From Lytechinus variegatus (Eukaryota; Echinodermata; Echinoidea; Temnopleuroida; Toxopneustidae), in contig NC_054752.1 of NCBI RefSeq assembly GCF_018143015.1, positions 5,257,216 to 5,321,215 of the forward strand: DNA of 64,000 bases, read 5' to 3'. Position numbers and translations under genes: made by a program. The first letter of the stretch is position 1; each line of letters begins with the position of its first letter. Below are positions 21,014-31,640 of this stretch, in pieces. The notes beneath the pieces are model-generated. The model ran no database searches. It saw only the letters and a program-made list of their open reading frames with translations, and had not been told where the DNA came from.

Positions 21014-21230
21014 CAATGGTGTACCCTGTGTCACGGCATCAGGGCAAAAAAAACGAGTCGCTTAGTGGGCGCGCGAAGCCAGGTATACTGACCTAACAGA
21101 TACATATTAAGGATAATTCCATTAAAATGGATATGTATCTCACTGATCAAATAATGTGTGCGCGAAGCGCGAGCAAAAAAACCCTTGATATTCAGACCTA
21201 AAAAGTGACAGTATAATCAGCGTTATGCTA
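21014..21230. repeat. GCGCGAAGCGCG-type repeat fragment
   Basis: AATGGTGTACCCTGTGTCACG begins a segment with GCGCGCGAAGCC and GTGCGCGAAGCGCGAGC. It is co-linear with the start of the array at 31,925-32,130 (GTGAGCGCGCAAAGCGTG, then GCGAGCGCGAAGCGCGAGC), so both derive from one element family. Confidence 0.65.
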
Positions 21231-21239
21231 GTTATTATT

Positions 21240-21880
21240 AATTGTTATTATTCTATTATTTGTATTTATTATTATCTTTTCTTGGTGGGGTGGGGGAGGG
21301 GTGGGTAAACTTTTAAAAATTGTTGAATGAAATGGTAATGTTCAAATATAAAATCAACAATGAAGAAATGGTCTCTTCCTATTTATTTATTATATTTATT
21401 TATTTATTTTGTTTTATTTATTTTATACTGCAGGGTAGGCCTCTCTTTCTGTAATGATAAAATCCATTTCAGTGAGCCGAGATGGAAATGAGGCATTTCG
21501 TGGTCAACGCTGTGTAGATCAGTTGTTCTAATAACCTTTAGCGCCCTTGAATTAACCAATCAAAGCAATAAATACCAATCCCGAGTGAAAGATTTATGTC
21601 ACTATAATCATGGACATGCGCAGAAGAGTAGTGCCATCATCCCAATGGTTAAGTCAAGAACTAACACTAAACGGATGGCTTTTTTCGCGCTGCCTTCAAC
21701 TGGTGGATGCTGCCTTCGCTTCAACCACTTGGTCCACTTTCCTCTTTATCTTATTTTCTTTTTTTATTGTTAGATAGTTGGTCCTTGTCAAGTAATTATG
21801 TGAATGAAATAAATTCATTCAAATCAACGAAATAAATTAATCCTCATCATAATAACATGAAATCCTAGTTTATCTACAGA
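21240..21880. other. AT-rich intergenic, nothing recognised
   Basis: ATT/TTTA-rich sequence and a G-run near 21,285-21,305. The 62-codon open frame at 21,585 has no supporting feature. Confidence 0.45.
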
Positions 21881-22110
21881 CAGGGCCCCGTCTTACAAAG
21901 AGTTTTGATCTGGGGCCCGTTGCAGAAAGAGTTGCAATCAATCGCAACTCTAAAAATCATGCGCAAGTCCCGAATGCGCGTTGTTGATTGGTCGAAATCA
22001 AATTGCGCGTGATTTTTAGAGTTGCGATTGATTGCAACTCTTTCTGCAACGGGACCCTGATCCGACCAACTACAACGATGGAAAGTCAGCAATATTAACA
22101 CCTAAAACCC
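21881..22110. mobile_element. Repeat with a 147-bp palindromic MITE nested inside
   Basis: An outer repeat starts CAGGGCCCCGTCTTACAAAG and resumes at CGACCAACTACAACGATGG. Inserted into it is a foldback at 21,911-22,057 with arms of about 55 bp (TTGCAATCAATCGCAACTC and its complement) and outer ends GGGGCCCGTTGCAG / CTGCAACGGGACCC. TGATC flanks the inner element on both sides (21,906-21,910; 22,058-22,062). Confidence 0.8.
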
Positions 22111-22561
22111 ACGTCTCTTCAAAATATTTATTTAATATGTCTGATATATCTTGTGTTGACAATCCAGTTCGCTCCTATTTGTTTACAAACTCAAGAGACA
22201 ATTTTCCTGTATGTAACTAATGACATTAATGGACTTCAATAGGTGATATCAATCACAACTCTTTCTAAGTCGAGACTCGGAATATCAATAACCATTCTGG
22301 GCTAAGTTAACATTTACCTCATTTACCACTTTTTGTCTAATCTCACGGGAGGCTATTCCCATAATCGTTTAATATTCCCTTGGTCCACATCATTGAGGGT
22401 ACATAACTAAATCAAATAATTATGAATCAAATATTCATTTGGCAATTAAATGGAAATTACAACCAGTATGGACATTAGACTAAATAGCATTTAAGAATAT
22501 GTGATGATTGGACCAAACAACCATTAGAGCAATTTGAATGTAGTCTAAGTGGGTTAAACCT
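22111..22561. other. Unit 2 left flank
   Basis: From about 22,250 this resembles 49,990-50,280 and 61,680-61,975: CCATTCTGGGCTRAGTTA, GACATTAGACTAAAT and AGTGGGTT are in the same order. It marks the beginning of the gene-B unit. No gene. Confidence 0.55.
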
Positions 22562-22565
22562 TTGA

Positions 22566-23147
22566 GGGGAATGAAACCTTTGGAACAAATAGGCTTGTGT
22601 AGAAGCAGAAAAATCAAAGAATAAGAATAAAGAAAGTTTGAGAAAAATCGGACAAATAATGAGAAAGTTATGAACATTTGAATATTGCAATCACTAATGC
22701 TATGGAGATCCTCCAATCAGCAATGCGACAATGATGTGTAATGTCACTGATGAACAAATTTCCCTTTGGTGGACTATGAAATACCCTCAAAATGTCTCTT
22801 TTTGCTTTTTCTTGTGATGATACAAACTCTTTATCCATGATGTATTCTTTAAAAATATGTATTGCATGCCCTCCTATAGAAAAACACATGATCTACTAAT
22901 AGACGTGATAAAAGAGGCAGTTTAAGTGAAATATATACTAAAGTAATGGGGAGAGTTGTTCACAAGTGACATCACACATCTTTGTCGCATTGCCAATTTG
23001 CTATCTCCATAGCATTAGTGATTGCAATATTCAAATGCTCAAAACTTTCTCATTATTTGTCCGATTTTTCTCAAACTTTTGTTGATCTGTTTGTTTGATT
23101 TTTCTTTTTTCACACAAGCTATCTTGTTCCAATGGTTTCATTCTCCT
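22566..23147. mobile_element. TTAA-type foldback MITE, copy 1 (582 bp)
   Basis: The ends are AGGGGAATGAAACC and its complement GTTTCATTCTCCT, flanked by TTGA/TTAA. Arms are about 190 bp and include AAAAATCGGACAAATAATGAG and GCTATGGAGAT in both orientations. Copy 2 at 40,861-41,443 is one base longer with perfect TTAA at both ends. In units 4 and 5 the matching place (AGTGGGTTTGATGATGATCGG) lacks the element. Confidence 0.85.
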
Positions 23148-23159
23148 TTAAACGTGGTG

Positions 23160-23512
23160 ATCGGATAATAACCGTCAACTACCCACCTCCTTTCACTAAA
23201 CTCTATTTCTGTCTCTCTCTTTCACTTTCGTTCATTCATCCCGTCCCCTCCCCTTTCTGTCCATTCCTCTATTCCTCTGATGTTTCTTCTCTGTTTCTGT
23301 CTTTCTCCTAAAATTCTTCTCTTGGCATCTCTTGGCGTCTTTTGCCATTTCCCTTCCTTTCTGTCTCTTTCACTCTATTTTTTCATAAATTCTTCATTTT
23401 TCCCTGTTTTCCCTTTCCATCTCTCCTTTGTATCGTTTTTTGTGTCTCTGTTTCCCTGTTTACCCCCCCCCCCCCCCTCTCTCTCTGCATGTCTCTCTTC
23501 CTGACGATTTGT
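23160..23512. repeat. C/T-rich tract, unit 2
   Basis: This is the pyrimidine tract equivalent to 7,481-8,405 but shorter, with C-runs at 23,463-23,478. It is followed by TATTGGTCACGTG as in the other units (8,407; 50,705; 62,838). Open frames here are low-complexity. Confidence 0.7.
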
Positions 23513-25004
23513 ATTGGTCACGTGTTTACTCCTGAAAAAAAATTGTCTACCAGGAATCTATGATGCGTGAAAATTTTTTATTTAAACATAAATCTTCACA
23601 TGACAATGATAAACGCCAAGATGATTTTTCTTATTAGTATCAAAGCAGATATATGCCAATAATATGTTAACTCCCGTTAAATTGTAATACATTGTGTATA
23701 ATTTATTAAACAGCCAAAAAAAACGATGATCGGATAATGCGTTTGAAAGAAAAGAAAAACATTCCAAACTATCACCAACATCTCAACTTTATTTTGAACA
23801 TCTTGTTTCCAAACCAAGTTCATTCACGTTCTCAAATAAAATATTTGTAATCAAATCAACTTTGAATAACTAAACAATTAATGAAAAGGATTCGAGTTGG
23901 CATAAAACAATGTTTCAACCATAACCAATGATTACAAACAAAGCTTTAAGACCCCTTAGTAGAAATGCTCATCAAATTCCTGCAACTGAATCATATTTCA
24001 ATCGTTCGTACAATCATAATTAGAAATGAATGTGTTATGAACTAAGAAAGCTAAACTGATATGAAAGTTCATATGTATTAATAAACGTATTTACAGCATT
24101 TTGTATCAACTTCGGAATTAAACAATTTAATGAAAGCAAAATTGTGAATTCATATATGTTTCACAGAATAAACATACTAGCAATCGATTGTAAGTCTTAC
24201 ATTCACAGAAACACTTATGGATAGAGTAACTTACAGCAAAGCATTGCCCCTAGAAAGAATCGATTACATTATAAAAATGAATTCATGGTCTCAAACAATG
24301 CAATGAGCAATTTCCCAAAATGAATCTTAATAGCTTCCCCTCTCGGTAAAATCCGGTGAATTCTTTGTCAATTTCAGAATGCAACGTAGCAAACGTCCTA
24401 TCATGCCTATTGAGCAATGTCTAGCACGACAGGTTACTGGAACTGGTAGGGTCCATGGTATCATTATTCTTTGTTTTGTGAAAATGTTTCCATATGGTAT
24501 TTGAAATTAAAACGTATGAAGAAACTGAAATTACATGCTGAAGGCAATGCACATTTAGATACATAAAACGTGACCGATATCCTTAATCGAATCAGAACGA
24601 ATGAAAGTAATGTATGACATGAAATAATTTGTGTCTTCTCGTACATGTCGTAAGGCCGTCAAGTGTGCACAGGCTTAGTCTATATTGTATACACACTTTT
24701 ACATAATATCCAAACTTTCCACGAAAGAATGCGTTTCACTGATGGTAATAAGAGTTTTGTTGTTGTTGTTCATATAAGAGTCAGGAAAAAAGTAAACTGC
24801 AACTCAGAGTATGAAGCCGTCGATTTTTAGAATAGTTTTTCTTCTTCCTCTCATTAGAGAAAAACACTTCATGTACATGGAACTATACAGGAATAACAAT
24901 TAATGTAAATTCATCTCAAGTAACAAAAGTAACAAAATCTGATTAATTATTTTACCATAGCTATAATACACGTGGTGCAGAATACATGATATAATGATGA
25001 CGAC

Positions 25005-25280
25005 TAATAGTAATAATAGTAACTGGATTTATATACATGTAGCACTTTTTGCCTGAGGATACAAAGCGCTTTTACCCCGGCCTTAGCTCGAGCTACCATC
25101 TCTGGCGCTCCGTGCATTCAAGGAATCAATCCTGCCGGCACGCTTTCACCTCACCTGGATCGAGTGCAGCACAGAGTGTATAACATTCATGCTGAAGGAA
25201 AACGTGCGTGGATAAGATTCGAACCCACAACCCTCTGTTTAAAGAGCGAGAATCACAACCACTAGACCACGACGGGCCCA
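25005..25280 (-). mobile_element. tRNA-derived SINE with LINE-like 3' tail
   Basis: Read on the minus strand: GTGGTCTAGTGGTTGTG (A box, 25,256-25,272), then GGGTTCGAATC (B box, 25,216-25,226), a body, and a 3' end with AAAAGCGCTTTGTATC and GCTACATGTATATAAAT. That tail resembles the 3' end of the LINE at 4,530-4,590, suggesting mobilisation by such a LINE. The tail ends in an imperfect ATT-rich run near 25,005-25,020. Confidence 0.8.
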
Positions 25281-25849
25281 AACCTGGCGATATATCAAAA
25301 CATTACTTATTCAAGATAGCGCGCATTTAGATACATGGAAAATGACCATTATCAACGGTTATTCTCTCTCTGTCAAATTAATCACAAGATATGAAAATTG
25401 TTATTATTTAAGACAGTATATGCACGTTCTTTTCAAAGGCGTTAAATGTACACAATAGCAGGCTATTTACATACGGATATATAATCATATGCAAGAAGTA
25501 TGATTTCAAGGACAGTGATAAATGACATTATTTTGTGACGTATAAAATCGCAACATATAAAAGCAACATGATTTGAAATATCGTTATGCATTCGCTCGTA
25601 TCCACAGATTCAGTCTGTATACAGTGCACATGTGATTCCAAATAATTTGAATGCGCATGACCGTTTAAGTCTTGACTGGTTCAGTCTTTTGGCCCATATG
25701 TGTTCATCTGTGATGTATAAATTCTAAAAACTGAATTTTAGTGTTATTGATGAGAAATATATAATTTTGATATTCATAAAAGTAAATTTGAAGTGCTAAA
25801 ATATGTTCCAGAGTAAAGGTAACCCTTCTATAATAGTTTACCTATTTAC

Positions 25850-26108
25850 AGCCTGGCATAAGAGAAAAAACAGTCCTGTGTAAATACATTTTTTTGCATT
25901 TTATGATTGGTGGTGATTTTACCTGATTGCTAAGAAAGAATGAATGCTTGTAAGCAAGCAACCAGAGGACCGACGGCTTAATGTCCTCTCCGAAGGACCT
26001 GGTACTGAGGATTAATGCCTTACCAAAGGGCACTAGCGCACCTACAGTGTAGTGGGAATCGAACCCGGGTCACCGGAATACGAATCCCCCGCTCTACCAA
26101 CTGAGCTA
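25850..26108 (-). mobile_element. tRNA-derived SINE
   Basis: On the minus strand: TTTTAGCTCAGTTGGTAGAG (A-box region near 26,092-26,111), then CCCGGGTTCGATTCCCAC (B box, 26,054-26,071), then a body ending in an A-rich ATGCAAAAAAATG. The tRNA-like half is well preserved, but the body and A-rich tail identify a SINE. Confidence 0.75.
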
Positions 26109-26586
26109 AAATACATTTTAGTGATGAATAAGAACAAAACGCTGAATATTGATGTGAAGTAACAAGAACTGATTCAAAAAAGGTTACGATTATACACACA
26201 TCTAATACAAAATACATGATATAAGGATGTTTTAAAATAGCTTTATTTATAATGTAATATCATGCAGGGCGTATACAAGATATAACATTGAAACAAGAAA
26301 GGGTGAAATAGAGTATATAAGAGCTGCTGTCAATATATATATAACAATGTTCACTCAAACAACTGAAATAAAGTAATCTAGTGTAAAGTATCTTCATATA
26401 ATAATAAGGGGAGGATGATAGGTTTCTTGTTATGGAGCATACCCATAACCAAGGGGAATAATAAAAAGCGTCCGTTTTTCTACTACTTTTTTTCAAATTT
26501 ATGAATTGAAAATATGAAATTGTGGGATGTAACAATATTTCTAATATCATTTGCTTGTTCGGTATGATGATTCGTCTGTTATGAAT

Positions 26587-28406
26587 CTAGAGGATGAATC
26601 GCTTTTTTAATATTAGAATATTATCTGCATCACATGCAATCATATTCCCTGATGATGTTATCATCACTCGAGATAAGACAAGATGGTCGAATCTATTATT
26701 TTTATTCAGTCTAGTTGATAAAGGGAATGATGCTACTCTTCTCTTCTTCATATCACCCTCACTCATCACCTGATCAATCACACACGTCTTGTACTCATCA
26801 TTTGATGTCACGACGTAGTGGTCGTCTGTCATACGATCAACGCACACATTCCAGATGACATCACTGTGGGGGATTTCCTTATGATCACCCTCTCTGTCAA
26901 TAATGAGTGCTCTGCGATCTCTTGTAAAGGGTAGAGCGATGATGTGACCTGATGACAGCACATCGCGCATTACTTTCTTTTCTTTACACGTAATGGTATT
27001 GATAATCTCATTATTAACCGGCTTAATGACGTATATCATAGACTGACCCACTTCAGCAGCGATGATCATACAATCCTGATCGATTGCAACGTACACCCCT
27101 GCATCAGTATACGTCGTGTTTCTTGGTATTGTGACGTCATTGATGTGATTCCACTGTCTGTCGTATACACTGATGCACCCAGGTAGACTGTCTCCTGTAC
27201 AACCTTTGATGTATCTACCACATACTACCTTGTCATCATTCAGTACTGCACATGAGATTATATATGATGTATCACTACTGTTGATCACTCTCTGTGTGGT
27301 TTTACTGTTCAAATCTAACATGTAGGTATGTCCTTCACCAATCAGTGCATCTCTGATCATCACCTTATCTTCATCTATACATCCAACAATGCACGGGTAT
27401 TTGATTTTATCTCTGACATTGATTGTATCAATGAGCTTCCACTCTCCATCATACCCATCAATTCTTCCATCATACTTCTCTCTCCCAACACCCTTCACAA
27501 ACCTCACACCTGATACAACACGATTTATTTCTTTCACCTCACCCTCATTCAGTTGCTTCTTTAGTTCCTCACTCACTGATGCATGCACACGATGTCCATC
27601 TATGACAATATTTTTATCGTCGTCAAGAATTCTGTCCAGTGTCTCTTTTGCTTTCTCTGCTGATTTGGTGTCGTCTTGCCATGATTTCTCAAGCTCTCCA
27701 ATCTTTCTTTCGATCTCTTGAGCGATCTTCTGAATGTCAGCATGAAGAATGCACTGTTTATCTTTTATCGGTTTTCGTCTTTTCTCTGCAATTGAACGAT
27801 TTTCTTCATGCCGCTTCTCTCGCTTCTCATTGTTTTCGTGAATCTTATCCTGGAGCTTTCGAATCTCCTTTTGAATTTCTTCATTTTCCCCATCAATCTC
27901 CTTGTCGATCTTATCAGCATCTTTCCTTTCTCTGGCTCTGTCTCTTTCGATCGCGATTTCGATTATGGAATCAACATCGTTCTGAATTGTATGCAAACGA
28001 TCGTCTTTGGCTTGTCTGGTCTGACGAATCTCAATGCCTTTGATTCCATGCATCTCTATTCTGTCGATCACCTTTTTGCTGAGGATGCCGAGAGAGGCCT
28101 TGATTTCCGGAGTGCGTCCTCTACGTCTTGTTTCAAACATTGCTGTTGCCCATGATCTATTAGAGTGCAAGAGACACATAAAGGGATGCCATGTATCTTA
28201 CAATATAGATCAATTAATTTATCATGTTTCTCGCAGTACATGTTAAGCCTACCTCTTCTTTCTATTCCGATGCATTCTTTTTTCAAGGCGCAGTCATGAC
28301 AGAGTTTTTTCTTTTCCTTCACGTAGAACGTGACGTCAGTAATCGATTCGCAGTCGGCTTCTTCACAAACAGCGCCCTCTTGTACAGAGCTTAATTCAGA
28401 CGCCAT
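26587..28406 (-). pseudogene. TRIM-like protein, copy B (one frameshift)
   Basis: This is a full-length relative of copy A, with start MASELSS at 28,406. Both zinc modules are complete: first C14/C19/C36/C39/C45, and B-box 2 from YCEKH through CVSC to DHGQQQC. Shortly after B-box 2, near 28,094-28,100, one base is missing relative to A. The first frame then ends at 28,068, while the coiled coil, linker and propeller continue open in the other frame from before 28,040 to the stop at 26,587. The segment just after B-box 2 (DVEDALRKSR then GILSKKVIDRIE) is quite unlike A, C and D, whereas the coiled coil and linker are nearly identical to A. Without the shift it would make about 606 residues. 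It may be a decayed gene, a real allele or a sequencing error. A splice acceptor lies at 28,441. Confidence 0.82.
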
Positions 28407-28808
28407 TGTGAAAAAAACTAAAGGAAGGTGAGGATGTGAGCTGTAAAGAAAAGGAAGAGAGAGAGATTGGATATCGCAAAAAGCAAGAGGCCTAATAGAA
28501 TATACAATATCTTTTTATCAGAAAAAACTCCCTTGTCGTAATAAATAGTATGCAAGAGAGAGAGAGAGAAAGCCAAGGGGAGAGGGGGGGGGGGGGGGGG
28601 GCGGGGTTAGTGTTCACTTACATTTAAAGTTCCAAGTACGCGTACCTTTTTTTTAAACTCATACATTATTTTCTAATATTCGTTTTTTACAAAAAATGTG
28701 CTTCTTTTTGTGACCAAAATCACGCACTCTTTACAATTACAATTATCATTCTATCAAATAAAAAACACGATAACACTATCAAACCAACACAAAAGTGATG
28801 GTCTTACC
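28407..28808 (-). other. Gene B 5' UTR, predicted intron (28,441-28,807) and donor
   Basis: The minus strand shows a strong pyrimidine tract, then TTCTTTACAG with AG ending at 28,441, 34 bases before the ATG. The donor ACTTACAAAG|GTAAGAC has its exon ending at 28,808. The intron is 367 bp and includes a GA tract and long G-run (28,553-28,603). Gene D has the same acceptor and donor. Confidence 0.65.
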
Positions 28809-29524
28809 TTTGTAAGTCACAGGTTTAGCCGAGTCGGTTAAATCTCCGATAATAAACAATTTGTAGAAACAAAATATCAGTTCAACTTGGATGTACCTAA
28901 TTCTTGTAACAAACATGGAGTCTATTATGATAGTTGTGCCAATGAACTTATCTAGTGACGTGGCATGTAGAACCATTGCACGCTCACAACTGACATGACT
29001 GAATCATTTGACATGCTTGAATACATAGTTTGATAAAGTAATGCCATGAGCAAAGAAATAAATGAATAGCACTGATGCACTTCATGAATATAATAATAAT
29101 GAAATGAAAACTAGATTACAACATGCAAGGTTCGTTGTTCATCAGTAAAGAAATATATGAAATATTTTGACGATTTTTCTTTAGCAGTAGCCTCACCACC
29201 ATGCCCACCATACATGTCTGGTTTGTTTTCTTGTCTATTTTGATATCTTTTTAGACCATCTCTCGTCATGCTCGTTGGGTCATTCGGCTCATACAATGAG
29301 TATAGATTTCTTTTGAAGACAGTCCTTAACTGTTTGCAAAATTTTGAATAATGTTGATACATAACGGACATAATCATATCAAGTATCATTTTAGTGACAG
29401 TGAGGTAAAATGACTGAGTTGACTTGAAATGATATATCCAAACCTACAAAATTATATAGAAAGTTAGAATGACATGTAAGGAGAAGCCGAGTGACTCAAC
29501 ATTCCCCTTTAAGCCCTTCTAAAT

Positions 29525-29775
29525 CAAATAGTACAAGAAGAAAAATAAAAATAAAAGAAGTAGTACAAGAAGAAGATGAAGAAGAAAAACAAAAACTAGA
29601 AGAATAAAAAGAAGAAAATGAAGAAAATGATAATGGTAATAATAGTAATACTTAATAAGAAGAAGAAGAAAAAGAAAAAGAAGAAGAAGAGAAGTGAAGA
29701 AGTACTTCTGCTACTGCTACTACTACTACTACTTCTACTACTACTATTACTACTACAAGTAGTAGTAGGTGTAGA
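29525..29775. repeat. AAG and TAC/ACT trinucleotide microsatellites
   Basis: A/G-rich AAG-type repeats (to 29,700) run into TAC/TTC repeats (29,702-29,757) and an inverted AAGTAGTAGTAGG at the end. The homologous tract at 56,960-57,290 is longer and reshuffled. Poly-K, poly-L and poly-S open frames here are artefacts of this tract. Confidence 0.85.
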
Positions 29776-30129
29776 AAAGAAGAGAAGAAAATTTATATAC
29801 AAGGATATATATGATGGTAGATAGTCGTTGCACCTCAAAAGGTTAAATGGTTTAATAATCACACAAGGAATTAATAATTACTGTATCAAGCTTATAATAT
29901 GTAGCATAATTATTCAAACTGAAATAAAAGATAATATGCAGCAATCATTGGCAATGGGGGGGGTAATGGTGGTAGGTCTTGATCATGCTATGCCTCGAAA
30001 GAGAAGGGTGGATCCATTATAAGAAATTAGATAGCAATCAAATCATTCTAACATCTAAATATCCATCTATCGCTTTTTGAAAGGGTCAATAATTTGAATC
30101 TCATTACTCGGGTATCAGAAGTGTCGGGA

Positions 30130-30440
30130 AGAGCCGTGGTGTAGTGGTTCTGACTCTAGCCTTGAAAATAGAGGGTCGTGTGTTCGAATCCCACCGTGGT
30201 CCAGTGTCCTCGGGCAAGGCGTTAATCCACACTTTGCCACTCTTGACCCAGATGCTGTCATGAATATCGTTAGGGGCCATTGCATCCTTATCCCATTGTT
30301 AGAATTTGAATTTGGAATCGTTTCATTTATCGGTCCCTCTCATGGAGATGTTTATCATTTTTCTAAAGAAAGAAAAAAGAAATCCAGTCTTTGTCCGAAT
30401 GGAAAATGCCAATTAGTCTTGTCTCAATAAAATAAAAGTA
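30130..30440 (+). mobile_element. tRNA-derived SINE
   Basis: A box GTGGTGTAGTGGTTCTG at 30,136 and B box GTGTTCGAATCCCAC at 30,179, followed by GGCAAGGCGTTAATCC and a body ending near AAATAAAAGTAG. The 3' half is repeated at 30,515-30,680 (GCCATTGTATCC, TTATCGGGCCCTCTCACGG). The D-side partner is 57,636-57,930. Confidence 0.75.
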
Positions 30441-31504
30441 GGGCTAATTACCAACTACATCAGTTCTTCGGTTCATTTTATCCATTGATATTCTTAATAT
30501 TATATTAACATAGGTGTAGGTGCCATTGTATCCTTGTCCAATTGTTAGAATTTGAATTTGATATCGTTTTTTTTATCGGGCCCTCTCACGGTGCTTTTTC
30601 AATAAGAAAAGAACTCTAAAGCCTCTTGTCCAAAAACATATTGGTCTTGTTTCGATAGAAATAGTGCTTAATACCAAATACGTCAATTACTCAGTTCATC
30701 CTGTTCATTGATTTATTAGTAGCAAGATGAAATTCTCAATATTATATTAATGGGATATTAACGAACTAGTACCTTCAACTAGTAAAGAGGAAAACGAGAT
30801 TTCATAAATAGTTATGCCGTTTATGTAATTTTGTACTCTTATTGTCGGAGATACGTGTTATATGGTTAGTCGCGCGGTAACACTTTAACGATCAAATAAC
30901 AAATAGGTCTTGGATCTTGCTTCAAGCCTAGCACGAGTAACAAAATCATGTCAACGGTGTGTCAAGGCACGCAATGGAATAGTCAAAGGTACTATGCTAG
31001 GCTCATAATTCAGACCACTTTAATCCTTCTGAAAAACACCCCCCCCCCTAAAAAGAACCAAAAAACAAGAAAAATATGAGATTGCGCCTGACGTTAGATG
31101 TTATGTGACTACACCATGTACACGTTAGTAATTTGGCTGCTGTGGCACCAACAACTGATCCCCAATGAATAATGTTCTTGACAAAAGGACACTATTTGGT
31201 ATGTTTTGGATTGGGGGTGTATTCGGAAGGTCTCTTTTATTCTTAATTAAATGTAAAAAAAAATCAGGTATTATACAACCCAGCTTTCTCTCTTCCATAA
31301 CTTTTTTTCTTCCCTCCCCTCACCTATTACTGATCATTGGCTCAGATTGCCAATGAATGTATGTTATAACAATGTACAAATCTGAAATCAAATATTTTTT
31401 TCCAAAATAACACCACACATGATCGAACACGATAAATTGAGCTGGCAAACGTGGCCTTTTTATGTTTATACCATGAGTGACAAGTGCGTTTTGTTGAATT
31501 CATT

Positions 31505-31640
31505 TTGATATATATTTGAACCCCGGGGGCCACTTACAATGACGAGTGGATACCAGGCGCGATCAAAGTAACGCGTAAAAAGGATCTCGTTCTCAAAATT
31601 AGGCACGTCACGTACAGGAAGCATTTTGTTGCATTTTGTT
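31505..31640. repeat. Dispersed repeat fragment (CCCCGGGGGCCACTT type)
   Basis: TTTGAACCCCGGGGGCCACTT followed by GACGAGTGGATACC and AGTAACGCGTAAAAAGG. The same fragment begins the longer segment at 59,830. I associate this with dispersed sea-urchin repeats; class unknown. Confidence 0.55.

Larger units (their letters stand above)
23513..26586. other. 3' flank of TRIM-like gene B
   Basis: AT-rich and distantly similar to the other gene 3' flanks (CTCGGTAAA near 24,340; TCAAGTTCATT-like words), but much more diverged than the A/C/D flanks are from each other. It lacks the unit-type TTAA MITE and carries two SINEs instead. No gene supported. Confidence 0.55.
28809..31550. other. Upstream block of gene B (duplicated upstream of D)
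   Basis: It aligns with 56,228-58,773 plus 59,594-59,870. It probably holds the non-coding first exon of B just right of 28,808, in a region with GTTGTGCCAATGAACTT (28,934), plus microsatellites and a SINE. Open frames at 28,779 and 29,111 are not convincing: the latter has a shifted, shortened partner in D (56,586-56,795), and that conservation is no better than in neighbouring non-coding sequence. Confidence 0.55.

Noticed and set aside
28779-28976. 65-codon minus-strand frame overlapping the predicted first exon of gene B
   Set aside because: The gene D paralog does not keep it and the predicted donor lies inside it. An upstream ORF is possible but unsupported.
29596-29862. Poly-serine/leucine/lysine open frames
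   Set aside because: They arise from trinucleotide microsatellites on both strands.
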